From: Verrucomicrobiia bacterium
GTDB lineage: Bacteria > Verrucomicrobiota > Verrucomicrobiia > Verrucomicrobiales > DEV007
NCBI GenBank assembly: GCA_030427505.1
Contig: JAUICH010000019.1
Span: 64,001-124,867 of the forward strand
Length of the DNA stretch: 60,867 nucleotides
Direction of reading: 5' to 3'
Shown here: positions 50,807 through 60,805 of the stretch, piece after piece
How positions within the stretch are numbered: the first letter of the stretch is position 1
How the letters are laid out: each line of letters starts with the position of its first letter
Translations under genes and position numbers: made by a program
The notes under the pieces: model-generated
The model's input: the letters and a program-made list of their open reading frames with translations, nothing else
Told to the model about the DNA's origin: nothing
Databases searched by the model: none

Positions 50807-52291
50807 ATGAGTCAAGAGCCCTACGCAAAACTGACCGAACTGGCAAAAGAGACCACCATTCTGCGGGACGCCGCAGCACTGCTTTCCTGGGACCAGGAAA
50901 CCTACATGCCCCCTCAAGGGGTTGCCTACCGGGCCTCGGAAATGGCCTATCTCTCCGGCAAAGCGCACGAGTTGTTCACCGCGTCTCAAGTGGGTGACTG
51001 GATCTCCGCCTGCGAAAACAACGGGTTCACCCCCGACAGCCCGGAAGGCGCCAACGTCCGCGAATGGCGTTTTCACTACGACCGCGCCACGCAGTTGCCG
51101 GTCGAGTTGGTCAAAGAGTTCGAGGAAACGTGCAGCCTGGCGAAGGCCGCCTGGTCCAAGGCCCGCAAAGCGTCGGACTTTGCCGCCTTCGAACCCTACC
51201 TGGAAAAACTCATTTCCCTTTCCAAACAGAAGGCGGAGCGCTTCGGCTACGAAGACCATCCCTTCGACGCCCTCCTCGCGGATTACGAGCGCGGCGCCCG
51301 CACCTCGGAAATCACGACACTCTTCCAGGGGCTCCGTTCTGATCTGGTGGAACTGATCCAAACCATCAGCGAGCGCGGTCCCCGGGTTCCTCAAGACCTG
51401 CTCGAAGGCAACTACCCGGAAGAAGGACAAAAGCTCCTGAACCAGGAAGTCGCCGAAGCGCTGGGCTTCGACTTTGAATCGGGCCGCATCGATACCGCCG
51501 CCCACCCTTTCTGCTCCGGTGTCGGTCCGGCGGACACCCGGCTGACCACGCGATACAATACCGCGGACTTTACCAGTTCTCTCTTTGGCGTCATGCACGA
51601 GGCCGGTCACGGGCTCTACGACCAAGGACTGCCGGGAGAAGGCCATGCTCAACCCTACGGACAAGCCGTTTCCCTGGGCGTGCACGAAAGCCAGTCCCGC
51701 CTCTGGGAAAACCACGTGGGCCGCAGCCGGGAGTTCTGGGAACGCTGGCTGCCGCGCGCCGCGGAGATCTTTCCCGATCTCAAAAAGCTGAGCGTGGAAG
51801 AAATGTTTTACGCGGTGAACCAGGCCCACCCCTCCTTCATCCGGGTGGAATCGGACGAAGTGACCTATGACCTGCACATCATGATCCGCTTCGAGCTGGA
51901 AAAGGCCTTGTTCGATGGCCGCTTGAAAGTGAAGGACATTCCCGGGGAATGGAACCGCCTCTACAAAGAATACCTGGGCGTGGAGGTCGATAAAGACTCC
52001 AACGGCTGCCTGCAGGACATTCACTGGAGCCTCGGCATCTTCGGCTACTTCCCCACCTATACCCTGGGCAACCTGAACGCCTCCCACCTGATGACCGCGG
52101 TGTTCCGGGAACGCCCGGAGACGAAGACGGAATTGGAGGCTGGCCAGTACCTGGGACTCCTGGGCTGGCTGCGTGAGAAAATCCATCTCCAAGGCAGCCT
52201 GTATTTGCCCATGGACCTGATGCGGAACGCCACCGGCGAACCCGTCAGCCCCAAAGCTCACCTCGACCACCTCAAAGAACGCTACCTCTAG
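50807..52291 (+). CDS. M32 carboxypeptidase (Taq family)
   Basis: A 494-residue cytosolic zinc carboxypeptidase from ATG 50807. LFGVMHEAGHGLYDQGLP supplies HExxH, and VSLGVHESQSRLWENHVGRS supplies the third ligand Glu and the M32-specific HES-Q-x-R segment. ILRDAAALLSWDQETYMPP is the N-terminal M32 signature, and HPSFIRVESDEVTYDLHIMIRFELE and GYFPTYTLGN complete the active-site cleft. The length is normal. Its TAG stop is shared with the left end of a MITE-like element. Confidence 0.95.
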   Translation: MSQEPYAKLTELAKETTILRDAAALLSWDQETYMPPQGVAYRASEMAYLSGKAHELFTASQVGDWISACENNGFTPDSPEGANVREWRFHYDRATQLPVELVKEFEETCSLAKAAWSKARKASDFAAFEPYLEKLISLSKQKAERFGYEDHPFDALLADYERGARTSEITTLFQGLRSDLVELIQTISERGPRVPQDLLEGNYPEEGQKLLNQEVAEALGFDFESGRIDTAAHPFCSGVGPADTRLTTRYNTADFTSSLFGVMHEAGHGLYDQGLPGEGHAQPYGQAVSLGVHESQSRLWENHVGRSREFWERWLPRAAEIFPDLKKLSVEEMFYAVNQAHPSFIRVESDEVTYDLHIMIRFELEKALFDGRLKVKDIPGEWNRLYKEYLGVEVDKDSNGCLQDIHWSLGIFGYFPTYTLGNLNASHLMTAVFRERPETKTELEAGQYLGLLGWLREKIHLQGSLYLPMDLMRNATGEPVSPKAHLDHLKERYL

Positions 52292-52503
52292 GCAGTGTAG
52301 AAAAATTGGAGAACGGACCGGAAATGAAGAAAGGGAAAGAGAACTCAGCGCCGCGAAGCGGCGAATACCAAGAGACGCGGCCCCTTCTTCGCCTGGCTTC
52401 GTTCCCGCTCACTCTATTGGGGGGAGGCTCAATGCCATTCGCGGCGCCTTGCCAGACAACAAATGGCCTCGCGCCGGTCCGCCCCCAATTTGTCCACACT
52501 GCC
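52291..52503. mobile_element. MITE-like element B, copy 2
   Basis: A 213-base copy of the element at 28387-28599 (about 22 differences). The inverted ends GGCAGTGTAGAAAAATTGG and CCAATTTGTCCACACTGCC differ at two positions, and TA flanks both ends, as expected for a TA target duplication inside CTAG. It sits exactly at the stop codon of the M32 gene and 24 bases before the lipoprotein gene. Confidence 0.88.
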
Positions 52504-52526
52504 TAGTTAAAGATAAGGAAGGACAC

Positions 52527-54650
52527 ATGGCATCAGGAAGGAACGAATGGCTCAAAAGCATCGCGGCGATTGCGGCCGTGATTCACTTGGCCGGTTGCGG
52601 GGACCAGGAAGCCAACGGTCAGGTTGACGACCAGAACCTCCAGTCCCATACCATCCTGGCCGCGCCGCAGGACCCCCTGTCCAAACAGGTAGAGGCCTTT
52701 ACCAAGAACCACACCCGCATGGTGTGGATGCGCTACACCAAGACGGACACCAACGACGTGTTCGCCAACTACGAGCAGTTCGTTCTCTGCGGCTTGGACA
52801 CTCGCGACGGCCTGGGGGAGCGGGTGCTCATCGAAGACAAGTCCAACTACGCCCGTCCGATGATCTCTCCGGACGGCAGCACCATTGTTTTCTCAGACAA
52901 GAACACAGACCGGAAAGGCAGCACCAAGCACTTCGACCCCAAAGTTTACAAAACGGACTGGGTGGGAACTCCCCCGGAAGAACTGGGCGACGGTTATGCG
53001 GTGGACATCTGGCGCGACCCCAAGACGGGCCATGACTGGGTCTATGTGGCCGACCTGAAGCCCACGGACCGGTCCAGCATGTTCGGCTCCAAGCTGGAGC
53101 GCTTCCGCTTGGACAAACCCTCCGAACGGGAACTGGTCTGGAACAAGACAGAGATCAGCGTGGACAACATCCAGCTCTCCCGGGACGGCTTGCGCGCCTC
53201 CTGCCTGTTCCCCTGGCCCACGGTGGGGGTGATCAATTTCGAGAACAACACCTGGCACATGAACCAGAATGGCTGCTGGCCCTCCATGGCGCCGGACAAC
53301 AGCTACGTGGCCTGGGTCTTTGATGGCTCCCACAAATCCATTCACCTCTTCAGCGACGACAAGACCCGCCGCTGGGAGGTCGATGTCAGTCACGCGCCAG
53401 GCAACAATGGGCACGAAGTATATCACCCCCGGTGGAGCAATCACCCCCGCTACTTCGTCATGACCGGCCCCTACATTGGCGAAACCATCGGGAAAGGCGG
53501 GAATGAAGCGGAGGTTTACATCGGAAACTTCAGCGAAAATATGGAGAAAATCGTGGCCTGGTCTCAGGTCACCGACAACGGCCTGGGGGATTTCTATCCG
53601 GACCTCTGGGTGAAAGGCGGCGACAAGGCTGGGGTCGTGAAGACGAGCACGCCACCGGCTTCTCAGCCGGACAAACCCGCGCCCGGCATGACGGAAGCCC
53701 CCAAGGCCACTTGGCCCGCCAAACCGGACAACCTGATCTTTCTGTGGGACAACGCCGGCGAGAAGAATGAAGTGGTCGCCCCGGATGGAAGCTCCGCCAT
53801 CTGCAAAGTGGAAGCCAGGGACGGCGCGCGCTTTTCCCGGTCCGTGGGAATGTTGACCGATGGTGGCTATTTTGAAGCGGACGAAGCCTCAGCCCAGCGG
53901 GCCATGGAACTGCGCGGCCTGGAGATGCTGATCCGGCCCGCGGAGTCCCCCCAAACCGGCGTCATTTTCAGCGATGGCGGCCTGCGGCTCTGGCAGAATG
54001 GAGAGTTTCTCTTCTTCCGGGGCACTGGCTCAGCCGACGCTTACCAGATCGGGCATGTGGAGGTTGGAAAGCCGGTGCACGTCGCCATCACGGAAGAGTC
54101 CGGCAAGTGGTTCGGTTATCTGGACGGGAAGAAGAATTCCTCTCAGGCCAAGGCGGACTCCCCCGCCATCCGCAAAGGGCTCACCTTCGGTGGCGGCTGG
54201 GCGGGCGAAATCGAAGCCGTGGCCTTTTATGGGAGGCCACTGGAGGTCTCGGAAATTCAGGACAATGCCGCCTTCCAACTGGCCAAGGCCTCCCGGAAGT
54301 CGATTCCCCCCCGCTACAAGCTGACCGGCCGCCTGGTGGAAAAGACGCCCACGCCCTCCATCGAGAGCCTGGATACCTACAACCGCGCCCTGGTGGCTTA
54401 TTCTTACGATGTGGTGAAGGTGGAGGATGGCGAGTTGAAGGATGAGCGGATCCGGGTATATCACTGGGTCATCCTCGATCGCAAAGTGTTGCAGACGGAC
54501 GAACGAGCCATCGGACGCCTTTACGAAATCGAGGTGGAACCCTTTAAAGAACACCCCGAACTGGATCCGGAACGCAAGTTCAACGACAGCGAAGACTTTT
54601 TAATCCGAGATTTCTATGACGTCGCCACACCTGAAGACCCCAAGCCGTAA
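52527..54650 (+). CDS. Lipoprotein with WD40-like and LamG-like domains
   Basis: A 707-residue protein from ATG 52527. The signal ends in a lipobox (AAVIHLAGCGDQ). Residues about 50-380 contain TolB/WD40-like beta-propeller repeats (NYARPMISPDGSTIVFSDKN; NIQLSRDGLRASCLFPWP; PSMAPDNSYVAWVFDGSHKSIHLF). Residues about 430-620 look like a concanavalin/LamG fold (GLRLWQNGEFLFFRGTGS; VHVAITEESGKWFGYLDGKK; GWAGEIEAVAFYGRPLEVSEI). A short C-terminal domain ends in RKFNDSEDFLIRDFYD. Likely outer-membrane or surface attached, binding a glycan or polymer. It overlaps the next gene by 35 bases. Confidence 0.8.
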   Translation: MASGRNEWLKSIAAIAAVIHLAGCGDQEANGQVDDQNLQSHTILAAPQDPLSKQVEAFTKNHTRMVWMRYTKTDTNDVFANYEQFVLCGLDTRDGLGERVLIEDKSNYARPMISPDGSTIVFSDKNTDRKGSTKHFDPKVYKTDWVGTPPEELGDGYAVDIWRDPKTGHDWVYVADLKPTDRSSMFGSKLERFRLDKPSERELVWNKTEISVDNIQLSRDGLRASCLFPWPTVGVINFENNTWHMNQNGCWPSMAPDNSYVAWVFDGSHKSIHLFSDDKTRRWEVDVSHAPGNNGHEVYHPRWSNHPRYFVMTGPYIGETIGKGGNEAEVYIGNFSENMEKIVAWSQVTDNGLGDFYPDLWVKGGDKAGVVKTSTPPASQPDKPAPGMTEAPKATWPAKPDNLIFLWDNAGEKNEVVAPDGSSAICKVEARDGARFSRSVGMLTDGGYFEADEASAQRAMELRGLEMLIRPAESPQTGVIFSDGGLRLWQNGEFLFFRGTGSADAYQIGHVEVGKPVHVAITEESGKWFGYLDGKKNSSQAKADSPAIRKGLTFGGGWAGEIEAVAFYGRPLEVSEIQDNAAFQLAKASRKSIPPRYKLTGRLVEKTPTPSIESLDTYNRALVAYSYDVVKVEDGELKDERIRVYHWVILDRKVLQTDERAIGRLYEIEVEPFKEHPELDPERKFNDSEDFLIRDFYDVATPEDPKP

Positions 54651-55698
54651 GCGTCCGCTCTCTCTTTTCCTGACTTTTCTGCTCGCCACCGCCGGATTCT
54701 TCGGGACCGGCCTCCCTGGCCATACGCAGACCGACCCCGCCGCCGAGGCTTTCGCCAAGATTGCCGGCACGACCATCGAGGGGGCCAACACCGCCAACGT
54801 CACCGGCGCCGACGCCTCCTGGTTTTTCCTGGTGCGGGAACTTCAGCAGATGAGCCTCGGCCAGTTCTGGACCCAGCCTTGGGAACAAGTGGCCCAGAAC
54901 GGCACCGACCCGGTGCCTTTCATCGCGGAGTTCAATCAATTGCTCAAAGACAAGGGCATCCGCCTGATCCTGGCGCCCATCCCGGCCAAGGCGTCCATCT
55001 ACCCGGACAAACTGACCCCCATCGCCAAGCCGGGCGATCCCTACCCGCTGAAGCCTTTCTTCGACCAAATCCGCGCGCAAGGCGTGGAAGTGCTGGACAT
55101 CGAACCCGTCCTCCGCCAACGGCGCGCGGATACCGGCGACAAACTTTATTGCGAGCAGGACGCTCACTATTCGCCTCAATCGATTCTCATCCTGGCGGAC
55201 CTGCTCAAGCAACAGGTCGCCAGCGAGCCGTGGTTTCAGGCGGTCCCGAAGAACAGCTACTTCCGCACCGCGCCCCAGCAGCTGTTGATCGCCGGCGACC
55301 AAGTGAGCCAGCACCCGAACACGCCGAAGGAGATGCTGGATCTCACCTACGTGTATCAGTCAGACGGCAGCGAAGAACCCGTGCCGCAAGACACCGGCAG
55401 CCCGGTGCTGCTCCTGGGCGACAGTCATACCCTGGTCTTTCACGAAGGCGCCAGCACCGGCATGCACTGCCAAGGCGCCGGCCTGGTGGATCAGCTGCAA
55501 TACGAGTTCGGTTTTCCCGTGGACCTCGTGGGCGTGCGCGGTTCCGGCCAGGTGCAGGCCCGCCGTTCCCTGATCATGAAGGCCAAGGATCTGCCGGACT
55601 ACTGGGCGAACAAGAAGCTCGTCATCTGGGTCTTCAGCGTGCGCGAATTTACCCAGTCCTTCGACAAGCTGATCTCCATCCCGATCGAGCTTCCCTGA
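54616..55698 (+). CDS. AlgJ/AlgX-like SGNH polysaccharide acetylation protein
   Basis: A 360-residue exported protein with signal peptide LSLFLTFLLATAGFFGTGLPGHTQ. DKLYCEQDAHYSPQSILILADLL carries the catalytic D-x-H and VLLLGDSHTLVFHE the GDS nucleophile of the alginate O-acetyltransferase AlgX/AlgJ family. FIAEFNQLLKDKGIRLILAPIPAKASIYPDKL is the typical N-terminal segment. In known systems it transfers acetyl groups received from a membrane MBOAT partner; no MBOAT gene is in this window. It may act with the overlapping lipoprotein. Confidence 0.82.
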   Translation: MTSPHLKTPSRKRPLSLFLTFLLATAGFFGTGLPGHTQTDPAAEAFAKIAGTTIEGANTANVTGADASWFFLVRELQQMSLGQFWTQPWEQVAQNGTDPVPFIAEFNQLLKDKGIRLILAPIPAKASIYPDKLTPIAKPGDPYPLKPFFDQIRAQGVEVLDIEPVLRQRRADTGDKLYCEQDAHYSPQSILILADLLKQQVASEPWFQAVPKNSYFRTAPQQLLIAGDQVSQHPNTPKEMLDLTYVYQSDGSEEPVPQDTGSPVLLLGDSHTLVFHEGASTGMHCQGAGLVDQLQYEFGFPVDLVGVRGSGQVQARRSLIMKAKDLPDYWANKKLVIWVFSVREFTQSFDKLISIPIELP

Positions 55699-55826
55699 TG
55701 GGGAAAGGCGCGGGACCCCTGCCCGCTCCACGCCGGTATTGCCCTGAAGCGTCCTTTGGCCGATAAGGGAGGAGGACGCTTGGCGGCACAGCTCTATTCA
55801 GGACCCGCCCGGCGCCGCTCGCTTTC

Positions 55827-58565
55827 ATGATGAACCGGCTTTTCTTACTCGACGGCATGGCGCTGGTGTACCGCGCCTACTTCGCGCTGATCCGCAGTCC
55901 CATCCGGACTTCCAAGGGCTTCAACACCTCCGCCATCTATGGCTTCGCCAATACCCTGGTGGACCTGGTGCAAAGCCATGAGCCGACTCACCTGGCGGTG
56001 GCCTTTGACACGCCGGAGCCCACGCCCCGGCACAAGATGTTTCCCGAATACAAGGGCAAGCGGGAGGAAATGCCGGAGGACTTAAGCAATGCCCTGCCCC
56101 ACGTAAAACGGCTCATCGAAGCCTTCAACATCCCGGTCCTCGAATGCCCGGGCTATGAGGCGGACGACATCATCGGCACCCTGTCCCGCCGCGCGGAGGC
56201 GGAGGGAGACTTTGAGGTGTTTATGGTGACGCCGGACAAGGACTTCGCCCAGTTGGTGACCGAAAAGACCGTGATGTACAAGCCTGGCCGCCAAGGCGGC
56301 GGCGCGGAAGTCCTGGACTTGGCGAAGATCAAGGAAGACTGGAACATTTCCGACCCCAAGCAGGTGGTGGATGTCCTGGGACTGTGGGGAGATGCCTCGG
56401 ACAATATTCCGGGCGTGCCGGGCATCGGCGAAAAGACCGCCAAGAAATTGATCGGCGAGTTTGGCAGCATCGAAAATCTCCTGGCCCACACGGATCAGCT
56501 GAAGGGCAAACAGAAGGAAAATGTGGAATCCCACGCGGACCAGGCCCGCCTGTCCCGGGAACTGGCGGAGATCATCGTGGATGTGCCGCTGGACGTGTCT
56601 TTCGACACACTGAAGGTCCAGGACCCTGACGAGGCCACCTTGCAGGATCTCTTCGCGGAATTCGAGTTCAACTCCCTGGGTAAACGCCTTTTCGGAGACA
56701 GATTCAAAGCAGGCCGCGGCCAGGAAGAGCCCAAGACCCTGGAAGAAGTCGAACACGACTACCATTTCATCCGCCCCGAACAGGCGAAGGAACGGGCGGC
56801 CTTCATCAAGGAACTCGCCAAGCAGAAGTCCTTCTGTTTCGACACGGAAACGTCCAGCCTGGACCCGCGCACGACTCAACTGGTGGGCATGTCCTTCTCC
56901 TGGAAGAAAGGCGTGGCTTGCTACGTCGGTTTCCCGTCCGGCGCTGAGGAAGCCGCGGCGGTGATGGAAGAGTTTCGAGATGTGCTGACCAAGGAGGGCA
57001 CGGAGAAGATCGGGCACAACCTGAAGTTCGACCTTTCCGTCCTCATCTGGCAGGGGCTGGAGGTGAAGGGACCGTTCTTCGACACCATGTTGGCGCACTC
57101 CCTGGTGGAGCCGGATCAGCGGCACCAGATGGACTACATGTCCGAGGTCTATCTGGGCTACACCCCTGTCTCCATCGCCACCCTGATTGGGGACAAGAAG
57201 AACAAGGAAGCTCAGCTCAGCATGCTGGACGTGGTCGAGGAAAAGGGAGACGAGGTAGCGGAGTACGCCGCGGAAGACGCGGACGTGACCTGGCAGCTCG
57301 CCGCCGTCATGCGCGAGGAGCTGAAGAAAAAGAAGGTCGAACGCGTTTTCTCCGAGATCGAATGCCCGCTGCTCCCCGTGCTCGTGGCCATGGAGCACGA
57401 GGGCATCCGCGTGGACATCCCAACACTAAAGGAAATCGGCAAGGGTCTGGAAACCCGCATCAAGTCCCTGGAAAGCGACATCTTTGCCGCCTCCACCCGG
57501 CCCTTCAATCTGAACTCCCCCAAGCAGCTTGGCGAAATCCTCTTCGACGAACTGAAGCTCATCGAAAAGCCGAAGAAGACCAAGACCGGCCAGTACGTGA
57601 CCAACGAGCAAGTGCTGACCGCGCTGGCGCCCTTCCACCAGATCGTGGCGGATATCTTGAGCTACCGGGAAGCCACCAAGCTGAAGAGCACCTATGTGGA
57701 CACGCTTCCCGGCGCGGTTTTCGAAAAGAGCGGCCGCATTCATACGACTTTCCACCAGCTTATGACGGCGACGGGGCGGCTGGCCTCGAACAATCCGAAC
57801 CTCCAGAACATCCCCATCCGCACCGAGCAAGGGCGGGAGATCCGGAAAGCCTTTGTGCCCCGCAACGAAGAGTACGTGCTACTCTCGGCGGACTATTCGC
57901 AAATCGAGCTGCGCGTCATGGCTTCCCTGAGTGGCGACGAGGCCATGATCGAGGCCTTCCGCGGCGGGCTGGACATTCACAACGCCACCGCCGCGCGGGT
58001 CTACGGGGTGGACTTGGACGGTGTGCTGCCGGAAATGCGCCGCACGGCCAAGATGGTGAACTTCGGGATCATTTACGGCATTTCCGCCTTCGGCCTCTCC
58101 CAGCGGCTGGGCATTCCCCGGGGCGAAGCGGCTCATATCATCGACGAATACCTGCGCCAGTATTCCGGGGTGAAAGCGTTCATGGAGCGCATCGTGGAAG
58201 AAGCGCGGGAAAACGGCTTCGTGGAGACCCTGGCCGGACGGCGCCGGTATTTGCCCAACATCAAGGACAGCAACGCCACGGTGCGGAATGCCGTGGAACG
58301 CACCGCCATCAACACCCCCATCCAGGGCACGGCGGCGGACATGATCAAGCTGGCCATGGTAAACGTGGCTCAGGCCCTGGAAGAGCGCGGGGCAAAGACC
58401 CGCATGCTGCTCCAGGTACACGACGAACTGGTCTTCGACCTGCACCGGGACGAAGCGAAAGACATCATCCCCCTGGTGGAAGACCGCATGCGCAACGCCA
58501 TGCCGCTGGAAGTGCCCATCGTGGTCGAAACCGGTACCGGCGAAAACTGGCTGGATGCTCATTGA
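55827..58565 (+). CDS. polA: DNA polymerase I
   Basis: A 912-residue Pol I with three domains. The 5'-3' exonuclease/flap domain (1-290) has YEADDIIGTL and VTPDKDFAQLV. The 3'-5' exonuclease near 338 is apparently active, with FDTETSSLDPRT, IGHNLKFDLSVL and YAAEDADVTW. Polymerase motifs are A (LLSADYSQIELRVMA, about 685), B (RRTAKMVNFGIIYGISAFG, about 737) and C (LLQVHDELVFDL, about 861). It functions in repair and Okazaki fragment maturation. A second ATG directly follows the first, so the start is uncertain by one residue. Confidence 0.98.
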   Translation: MMNRLFLLDGMALVYRAYFALIRSPIRTSKGFNTSAIYGFANTLVDLVQSHEPTHLAVAFDTPEPTPRHKMFPEYKGKREEMPEDLSNALPHVKRLIEAFNIPVLECPGYEADDIIGTLSRRAEAEGDFEVFMVTPDKDFAQLVTEKTVMYKPGRQGGGAEVLDLAKIKEDWNISDPKQVVDVLGLWGDASDNIPGVPGIGEKTAKKLIGEFGSIENLLAHTDQLKGKQKENVESHADQARLSRELAEIIVDVPLDVSFDTLKVQDPDEATLQDLFAEFEFNSLGKRLFGDRFKAGRGQEEPKTLEEVEHDYHFIRPEQAKERAAFIKELAKQKSFCFDTETSSLDPRTTQLVGMSFSWKKGVACYVGFPSGAEEAAAVMEEFRDVLTKEGTEKIGHNLKFDLSVLIWQGLEVKGPFFDTMLAHSLVEPDQRHQMDYMSEVYLGYTPVSIATLIGDKKNKEAQLSMLDVVEEKGDEVAEYAAEDADVTWQLAAVMREELKKKKVERVFSEIECPLLPVLVAMEHEGIRVDIPTLKEIGKGLETRIKSLESDIFAASTRPFNLNSPKQLGEILFDELKLIEKPKKTKTGQYVTNEQVLTALAPFHQIVADILSYREATKLKSTYVDTLPGAVFEKSGRIHTTFHQLMTATGRLASNNPNLQNIPIRTEQGREIRKAFVPRNEEYVLLSADYSQIELRVMASLSGDEAMIEAFRGGLDIHNATAARVYGVDLDGVLPEMRRTAKMVNFGIIYGISAFGLSQRLGIPRGEAAHIIDEYLRQYSGVKAFMERIVEEARENGFVETLAGRRRYLPNIKDSNATVRNAVERTAINTPIQGTAADMIKLAMVNVAQALEERGAKTRMLLQVHDELVFDLHRDEAKDIIPLVEDRMRNAMPLEVPIVVETGTGENWLDAH

Positions 58566-58603
58566 GTTGCCGTCTCCCTCCGGTTAATGTGGTACTCCCT
58601 CTC

Positions 58604-59029
58604 ATGTTCGGCGAAGAGTTGTCCATCAACTTTGAAATTCCCGCTCGCGACCCCCTCGGGCGCGAGCATGTGGAAGGAAAACTGCGTTGCCTGGAAACCG
58701 CCGTGTCTCTCCAGTTCAAAATTCGCGACCGCACCTTTCACCGCTCCGAACCGAAGGAAATTGAATTTTCCTATGGAGACATTGCGAACTTTGAATACAC
58801 CGGCGGCTGGTTCGCTCCAAAGCGCCTGGTTCTTTCTACCTCCGATGCGGAGATCCTTCACCAGCTTCCCGGCGCGGAAATGGGTAAAGTGGAGTTGTTC
58901 GTGAGCAAAGATTCGCGGAAAGATGCCCGCAAAGCGGCAAAACTGGTGGAATTTCAACGTTCCCAATCCTGGGTCGAAAAACGCCAGGACCGCCTGGAAG
59001 CGGCGGGCTGGAAAGCAGACGAATCGTGA
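58604..59029 (+). CDS. Small conserved-looking protein of unknown function
   Basis: A 141-residue soluble protein from ATG 58604 (the reading frame is open far upstream antisense-like within polA, which is not coding). EELSINFEIPARDPLGREHVEGKLRCLETAVSLQFKIRDRTF, KEIEFSYGDIANFEYTGGWFAPKRLVLST and a basic helical end. It reads like a beta-rich domain of PH-like or S1-like size. I do not recognise the family. It overlaps the next gene by GTGA, so both may be cotranscribed. Confidence 0.65.
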   Translation: MFGEELSINFEIPARDPLGREHVEGKLRCLETAVSLQFKIRDRTFHRSEPKEIEFSYGDIANFEYTGGWFAPKRLVLSTSDAEILHQLPGAEMGKVELFVSKDSRKDARKAAKLVEFQRSQSWVEKRQDRLEAAGWKADES

Positions 59030-60558
59030 CAAAAGACTCCCCGATGCCAGAAGAAACCGGGCCGCGGCCCGGTAAGGAGCCCGCTCTGGGTGTCTCGCGC
59101 ATTGTGCGGGGGAGCGGGCTGCGCTGGATCCTGTTTGCCGTCATCACCACGATCTATCTGTGGGTCTTTTTCTTCCTGGGCACCCACCTGGTCCACCAGA
59201 CCAACCAGGATCGCCTGAACTGGGACCAGCAACACAACATCCACCTGGCGGAAATCGCCAAACAACGCGCTGAAGCGCCGCCCTCCGAAGCGGACAGCGT
59301 GACCAACCGGCTCTGGCAGCACCTGCCCCACTACACGGATGGCGTGGTGAACCCGCTGTGGCCCTGGGTCGCGGCCCGGTTTTCCACCGAAGATCACGAG
59401 GCCTTCTTCGAGCGTGGCAAGTGGTTCAACCTCATCCTGACCGCCACGTTTATCGTGTTGCTGGGGGTTTTCAGCCTGCAACGCCTCAGCCTTCCGGCCA
59501 CCATCAACGTCATGCTGGTGGCGGGTTTGGGCGCGCTGCTGCCCCGGGCGCCGTTTTTCCAGCCAGAGCCCCTGTTCTACATCTTCTTTTTCCTGAGCTG
59601 GATCTGTTGCCTGGTCCTGATGCGCCGGAACCCGCTCTGGCTCTACGGGGCCCTGGGCGTCACCTCGGGGCTGGCCTACCTGGCGAAGGGCTCGGTGCAG
59701 TTGCTCTTGCTGGTGTTCCTCGCCGTCAGTTCTGGGCGCTTCCTGGCCCGCTGGTATGCCATGCGGAAGTATCCCGACGAAACCCGCGACCGCTGGAATC
59801 TCGCAAACCATTTCATTGGCGTGGCCTGCCTGGCCGCCGGGTTTCTCATGGTGGCCGGTCCACGCCTGAACTACGCCAACCAGTACTACGGCGATCCCTT
59901 TCACAGCTACCCCTCCTACTGGATGTGGGTGGACGGCTTCGAAGAAGGCGCGGCCTTCATGCAGACCTACCAGAACAAGGAAGACTTCGCCAAGCTGCCA
60001 CCCGAAGAGAAGCCCTCCCCCTTCAACTACCTGAAAAGCCACACCATCGAACAGTGCCTCGAACGCATGTGGTCGGGCACGAAGGCAAAGACGCTGGACT
60101 TCCTGCTCCCAAAAGAGATCAAACAGAACAAAGAACACAACAAACCCTGGCGGGAAATCCTGCCCCTGCGCGGCTGGTACCTGGCCTACCTGTGGCTCGC
60201 GGCCAGCCTGATGGTGCTGTGGTGGAAAGCGCTCCGGCCTCCGGAGGAACGCATCGCCAGCGTGCCGCGCCTGCGCCACGGCTGGATGGTGGGCTTTGTG
60301 TTCCTGGCCTTCGCCGCCTACGCCATGGCCTATGGCTGGTACACCCCGGTGGGCAAGGGAAACCGCTTCATGCTTTCCCTCTTCCTGCCCATGGTTTTCA
60401 CCTTTGTCTGGCTGGGCGAAGAGTTGCGCACCGCCTGCGCCCGGGTAAAGCCCAAGACCCTGGCCAACACCGTGAGCCTGGGCCTGAACCTCCTCCTCAC
60501 CGCCGCCGTCACCTGGCGGATCATCGAGTTGGTCCGGACGCCTTTGTTTAAGGGCTGA
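59026..60558 (+). CDS. GT-C-like polytopic membrane glycosyltransferase
   Basis: A 510-residue membrane protein with about ten helices, GTG start at 59026 (ATG 59044 is an alternative). The first periplasmic loop NQDRLNWDQQHNIHLAEIAK and the segment YTDGVVNPLWPWVAARF, then LAYLAKGSVQLLLLVFLA, resemble ArnT/PMT-type GT-C enzymes, where an acidic residue in the first loop is catalytic. The acceptor is unknown. A large loop near residues 300-370 faces the periplasm. Ends just before the tandem repeat array. Confidence 0.65.
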   Translation: MTKDSPMPEETGPRPGKEPALGVSRIVRGSGLRWILFAVITTIYLWVFFFLGTHLVHQTNQDRLNWDQQHNIHLAEIAKQRAEAPPSEADSVTNRLWQHLPHYTDGVVNPLWPWVAARFSTEDHEAFFERGKWFNLILTATFIVLLGVFSLQRLSLPATINVMLVAGLGALLPRAPFFQPEPLFYIFFFLSWICCLVLMRRNPLWLYGALGVTSGLAYLAKGSVQLLLLVFLAVSSGRFLARWYAMRKYPDETRDRWNLANHFIGVACLAAGFLMVAGPRLNYANQYYGDPFHSYPSYWMWVDGFEEGAAFMQTYQNKEDFAKLPPEEKPSPFNYLKSHTIEQCLERMWSGTKAKTLDFLLPKEIKQNKEHNKPWREILPLRGWYLAYLWLAASLMVLWWKALRPPEERIASVPRLRHGWMVGFVFLAFAAYAMAYGWYTPVGKGNRFMLSLFLPMVFTFVWLGEELRTACARVKPKTLANTVSLGLNLLLTAAVTWRIIELVRTPLFKG

Positions 60559-60587
60559 GGGGTAATCATCAGAGCGATTTCCCGTTT

Positions 60588-60709
<122 letters not shown>

Positions 60710-60805
60710 CCACGAGTGCCGGCCCAACGGGCCGGTCGCACAAAGCGAAGATTAAATGAGAAGGCAGTGAGGCCGCGCGAGCGGTCTGAGATAGAATCGC
60801 TGTCT
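60710..60805 (+). mobile_element. Putative left non-coding end of an IS110-family element
   Basis: About 95 non-coding bases between the repeat array and the transposase start, with a short palindrome GGCCCAACGGGCC near 60721. In the IS110 family the non-coding ends carry the bridge RNA that guides recombination. The exact element boundary is not visible. Confidence 0.4.
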
